Shown one piece after another: positions 7,722-9,538 of a stretch of 9,538 bases of DNA. The stretch's first letter is position 1; the number at the start of each line of letters is the position of its first letter. The notes under the pieces were generated by a model. It did no database searches. It was not told the DNA's origin and saw nothing but the letters and a program-made list of their open reading frames with translations. Source of the DNA: Desulfuromonas sp. (lineage in GTDB: Bacteria; Desulfobacterota; Desulfuromonadia; Desulfuromonadales; SZUA-401); contig PKUI01000067.1 of NCBI GenBank assembly GCA_002869605.1, forward strand, positions 1 through 9,538, read 5' to 3'. Position numbers and translations under genes: made by a program.

Positions 7722-7849
7722 GTAAAAAAATACGGGGCCGGCAAGTGGAGGCAATGCGCCGACCACGTCAGGGGATGATGTTGCGAGTATAGGGTCTCTA
7801 TGTGAGATGCTGTAGCGCAAGACGCGTAAAAAACAGGCATGATAAAAGC

Positions 7850-7883
7850 AAACGGGGAGTGTGCGGTAGCACACTCCCCGTTT
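7850..7883. terminator. Bidirectional Rho-independent terminator between purB and gshA
   Basis: A perfect 15-base inverted repeat, AAACGGGGAGTGTGC (7850-7864) and GCACACTCCCCGTTT (7869-7883), closes a GGTA loop. On the plus strand the stem runs into TTTTT (7881-7885). On the minus strand it is followed by GC and then TTTT (complement of 7847-7844). The convergent purB and gshA transcripts would both end here. The arm begins at the base next to the gshA stop codon (7884-7886), so gshA has essentially no 3' untranslated spacer. The 128 bases between the purB stop and this stem hold nothing else I recognise. Confidence 0.95.
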
Positions 7884-9254
7884 TTATGTGTCGTAATGGT
7901 AGCCGCAGTGTTCAAACAGCAGCGCCAACTGGGTTGCTGTGTCATCAGGTGGCCAGTGCTGCAAGAGCTGTTCAGCAAGCGTTACCCCGGAGTCGGCAAT
8001 TGACTGGATCGAATCGAGGAAGGGGTGTTCGTCCTCGGCAGCCGGGCGGAGGCGCTGGCGCCGTAGCCCTTCGCGTGACAGCCGCAGCAGTTCGAGGGCA
8101 TATTCCTGGAGGGTCGCCTGAGGGGTTCGTGCTTTGAGCCCGAGACGCCAGGAGTCACGATGAAGTTGCTGCAGGGTAGAGAATTCAAGGTCGTCGAACA
8201 GTGCCAGTGCAGCGGATGTCGATGCGGAATCGTAGAACAGCCCCTTAACCAGCGCTGCGGGGGCCAGGCAGAAAGCTGGCGGTAGTGAATCGACGCTCCG
8301 GATCTCGATCTGCGGGCGCAGACGGACCTCGGTGAAGATGGTAGAGAGATGCAGGTCCCAATCGGCGAGAGTGGCGCGGTGCCCGGCATAACCGTGGGCC
8401 ATGAAGTCGGAGAAGGTCAAGGGTCTGCCGGTCAGGGGGAGCAGGGTGTCGTCGCGGACGATAAAATACATCGGCACCTGCAGCGCAAAGTCGACGTAGT
8501 CGGTGAGGCGCGCTTCGGTATGGTGCAGGGCCGGGATCAGCCCGGTCCGCTGTTGGTCGGTGCGCGACCAGATCTCGCCACGGGTGGAGAGGAATCCGCT
8601 CGGCTGACCTTCGAGTAGCGGCGAGTTGGCGAACAGTCCGTAGAGCACCGGCGAGAGCAGCTGGGCGAGACGCAGCTTGGCCATGCAGTCGTCCTCGCTG
8701 GTGAAGTCGAGGTTTAGTTGCAGGCCGGCCGACTGCTTCATCATGCGCAGGCCCATGTCGCCGACCTGCGGCATGTAATCGGTCATCACCGCGTAGCGTT
8801 GCTTGGGCAGGGTGGCGATCTGTTCTAATGGTGTGTGGGGAAGGACTCCAAGACCGAGAAAGCCGAGTTGCAGCTGGTGACCGGCAGCGACCACCTGTTG
8901 AACGTGGAGCAGAAATTCGTTGGCGCAGCAGTGGACGTCGCGGCACAAGCGACCGGAGAGTTCGAGCTGACCGCCCGGTTCGAGGGTAATCGACGAGTGC
9001 TCGCCGACCAGGCCGAGGAGGTTGCCCTGTTCAACAATCGGCTCCCACCCCCCGTCCGCGTTGAGGCGCTGCAGCAGGTGGACGATCTGTGGATAGTCCG
9101 CCGCCTGCCCGGTTTGCTGGTCGATGACCAGCGTTTCCGACTCGGTGCCGATGAAGCGCAGCTCGTCGACACGCGCGCCGCGCAGCAGGTAGTCGGTCAG
9201 TTCGTCCCGCGAGTTAAGCGGTTGAGCAAGTTCACTCTTGATAAAGGTGGTCAT
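7884..9254 (-). CDS. gshA: Glutamate-cysteine ligase, GCS2 type
   Basis: Joins L-glutamate and L-cysteine with ATP to form gamma-glutamylcysteine, the first step of glutathione synthesis, in the cytoplasm. The 456-residue protein matches the GCS2 family (the plant and alphaproteobacterial type) rather than E. coli GshA. Motifs include RFIGTESETLVID (33-45, entry to the ATP-grasp-like fold), SITLEPGGQLELSG (88-101), VMTDYMPQVGDMG (156-168), SAGLQLNLDF (175-184) and EVRLRPQIEIRSVDSLPP (309-326), which carry metal and substrate ligands. An upstream in-frame ATG at 9293 exists, but ATG 9254 is preceded by GGGAGAG at correct spacing and starts the conserved part, so I use it. The gap to the upstream aminotransferase is 47 bases on the same strand, so cotranscription is likely. 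No gshB is visible. It ends directly at the terminator stem. Confidence 0.93.
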   Translation of the reverse strand: MTTFIKSELAQPLNSRDELTDYLLRGARVDELRFIGTESETLVIDQQTGQAADYPQIVHLLQRLNADGGWEPIVEQGNLLGLVGEHSSITLEPGGQLELSGRLCRDVHCCANEFLLHVQQVVAAGHQLQLGFLGLGVLPHTPLEQIATLPKQRYAVMTDYMPQVGDMGLRMMKQSAGLQLNLDFTSEDDCMAKLRLAQLLSPVLYGLFANSPLLEGQPSGFLSTRGEIWSRTDQQRTGLIPALHHTEARLTDYVDFALQVPMYFIVRDDTLLPLTGRPLTFSDFMAHGYAGHRATLADWDLHLSTIFTEVRLRPQIEIRSVDSLPPAFCLAPAALVKGLFYDSASTSAALALFDDLEFSTLQQLHRDSWRLGLKARTPQATLQEYALELLRLSREGLRRQRLRPAAEDEHPFLDSIQSIADSGVTLAEQLLQHWPPDDTATQLALLFEHCGYHYDT

Positions 9255-9301
9255 AACTCTCCCGGTGCGGTGCAAAGGGCGGGTGGGAAGCAAAGGCCCC
9301 G

Positions 9302-9538
9302 CTACGAGATCAGGTACGCCTTGATGCTGTTGGCAATGGTCTCGAAAATACGCGTGAACTCCTCTTCATTACGCTACAGCAGGGTGATGCGGAAGCCGAA
9401 CTCCGGGGTGCAGAACGAAGAAATCGGCACCGTGCAGATCCCGGTCGAAGCAAGCAGGTAGTAGACGAAGCGCTTATCGAGGGAGGTTCCCGGCTCGGCG
9501 ACCAATGCCTCGACCATTTCGCGAACCTCGTTGATCTC
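9302..9538 (-). pseudogene. PLP-dependent aminotransferase C-terminus, interrupted by in-frame TAG (5' end outside window)
   Basis: The minus strand from the window edge encodes EINEVREMVEALVAEPGTSL, then KRFVYYLLASTGICTVPIS and FCTPEFGFRITLL, the C-terminal domain of a class I/II aminotransferase. The 'GFRITLL' strand and the 'STGICTVP' segment fit alanine-aminotransferase-like enzymes, though the substrate cannot be fixed from this piece. A TAG at 9376-9374 stops the frame. The same frame then continues for 23 codons, RNEEEFTRIFETIANSIKA then YLIS, to a second TAG at 9304-9302. That continuation is just the final helix expected in the family, so the amber codon looks like a single-base change (for example GAG to TAG) or a sequencing error. 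If real, the last helix is lost and function may be reduced. Three other genes here end in TAG, so it is a normal stop in this organism. Confidence 0.7.

Noticed and set aside
9374..9376. Pyrrolysine read-through of the amber codon
   Set aside because: Known pyrrolysine enzymes are chiefly methylamine methyltransferases, no pyl genes are visible, and TAG ends the phosphatase-fold, nth and purB genes here as an ordinary stop.

Overview
The window looks like a chromosomal stretch from a Desulfuromonadales-type deltaproteobacterium (Geobacter, Desulfuromonas and relatives). This rests on protein style, a GC content above 60% in the housekeeping genes, and the order gyrA - TPR protein - gpsA - cyclophilin, which I recall lying next to the replication origin in Geobacter. 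That placement is from memory and not shown by the sequence. Most of the window is ordinary housekeeping DNA. I did not find a convincing new multi-gene system.

Layout. (1) Positions 1-2930, plus strand: the 3' end of gyrA; a membrane-anchored TPR protein whose start lies inside gyrA; gpsA (glycerol-3-phosphate dehydrogenase); and an exported cyclophilin. Spacing is tight and each downstream gene has its own ribosome binding site, so this reads as one transcription unit. (2) Positions 3043-4786, plus strand: an endonuclease/exonuclease/phosphatase-fold protein with several altered catalytic positions, a macro-domain protein lacking the middle of its domain, and nth (endonuclease III). These are closely packed and loosely themed on nucleic acid and nucleotide chemistry. 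(3) Positions 4787-6300: an AT-richer segment carrying one gene, a polytopic NapH/NosR-like protein with two [4Fe-4S] ferredoxin motifs. It looks like an insertion between nth and purB. (4) Positions 6301-7721: purB with its own promoter-like sequence. (5) Positions 7850-7883: a perfect 15-bp bidirectional terminator separating purB from the convergent minus-strand genes. (6) Positions 7884-9538, minus strand: gshA (glutamate-cysteine ligase, GCS2 type), preceded by the 3' end of an aminotransferase gene carrying an in-frame TAG 23 codons before its expected end.

The points most worth a second look are gene decay or divergence rather than a new system: the internally deleted macro domain, the altered active site of its neighbour, the amber codon in the aminotransferase, the orphan membrane iron-sulfur protein in low-GC DNA, and the 74-bp dual-coding gyrA/TPR overlap. 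No gap without a gene exceeds 300 bases. The longest is 6134-6368, which holds a GC-rich palindromic patch, operator-like inverted repeats and the purB promoter candidate.
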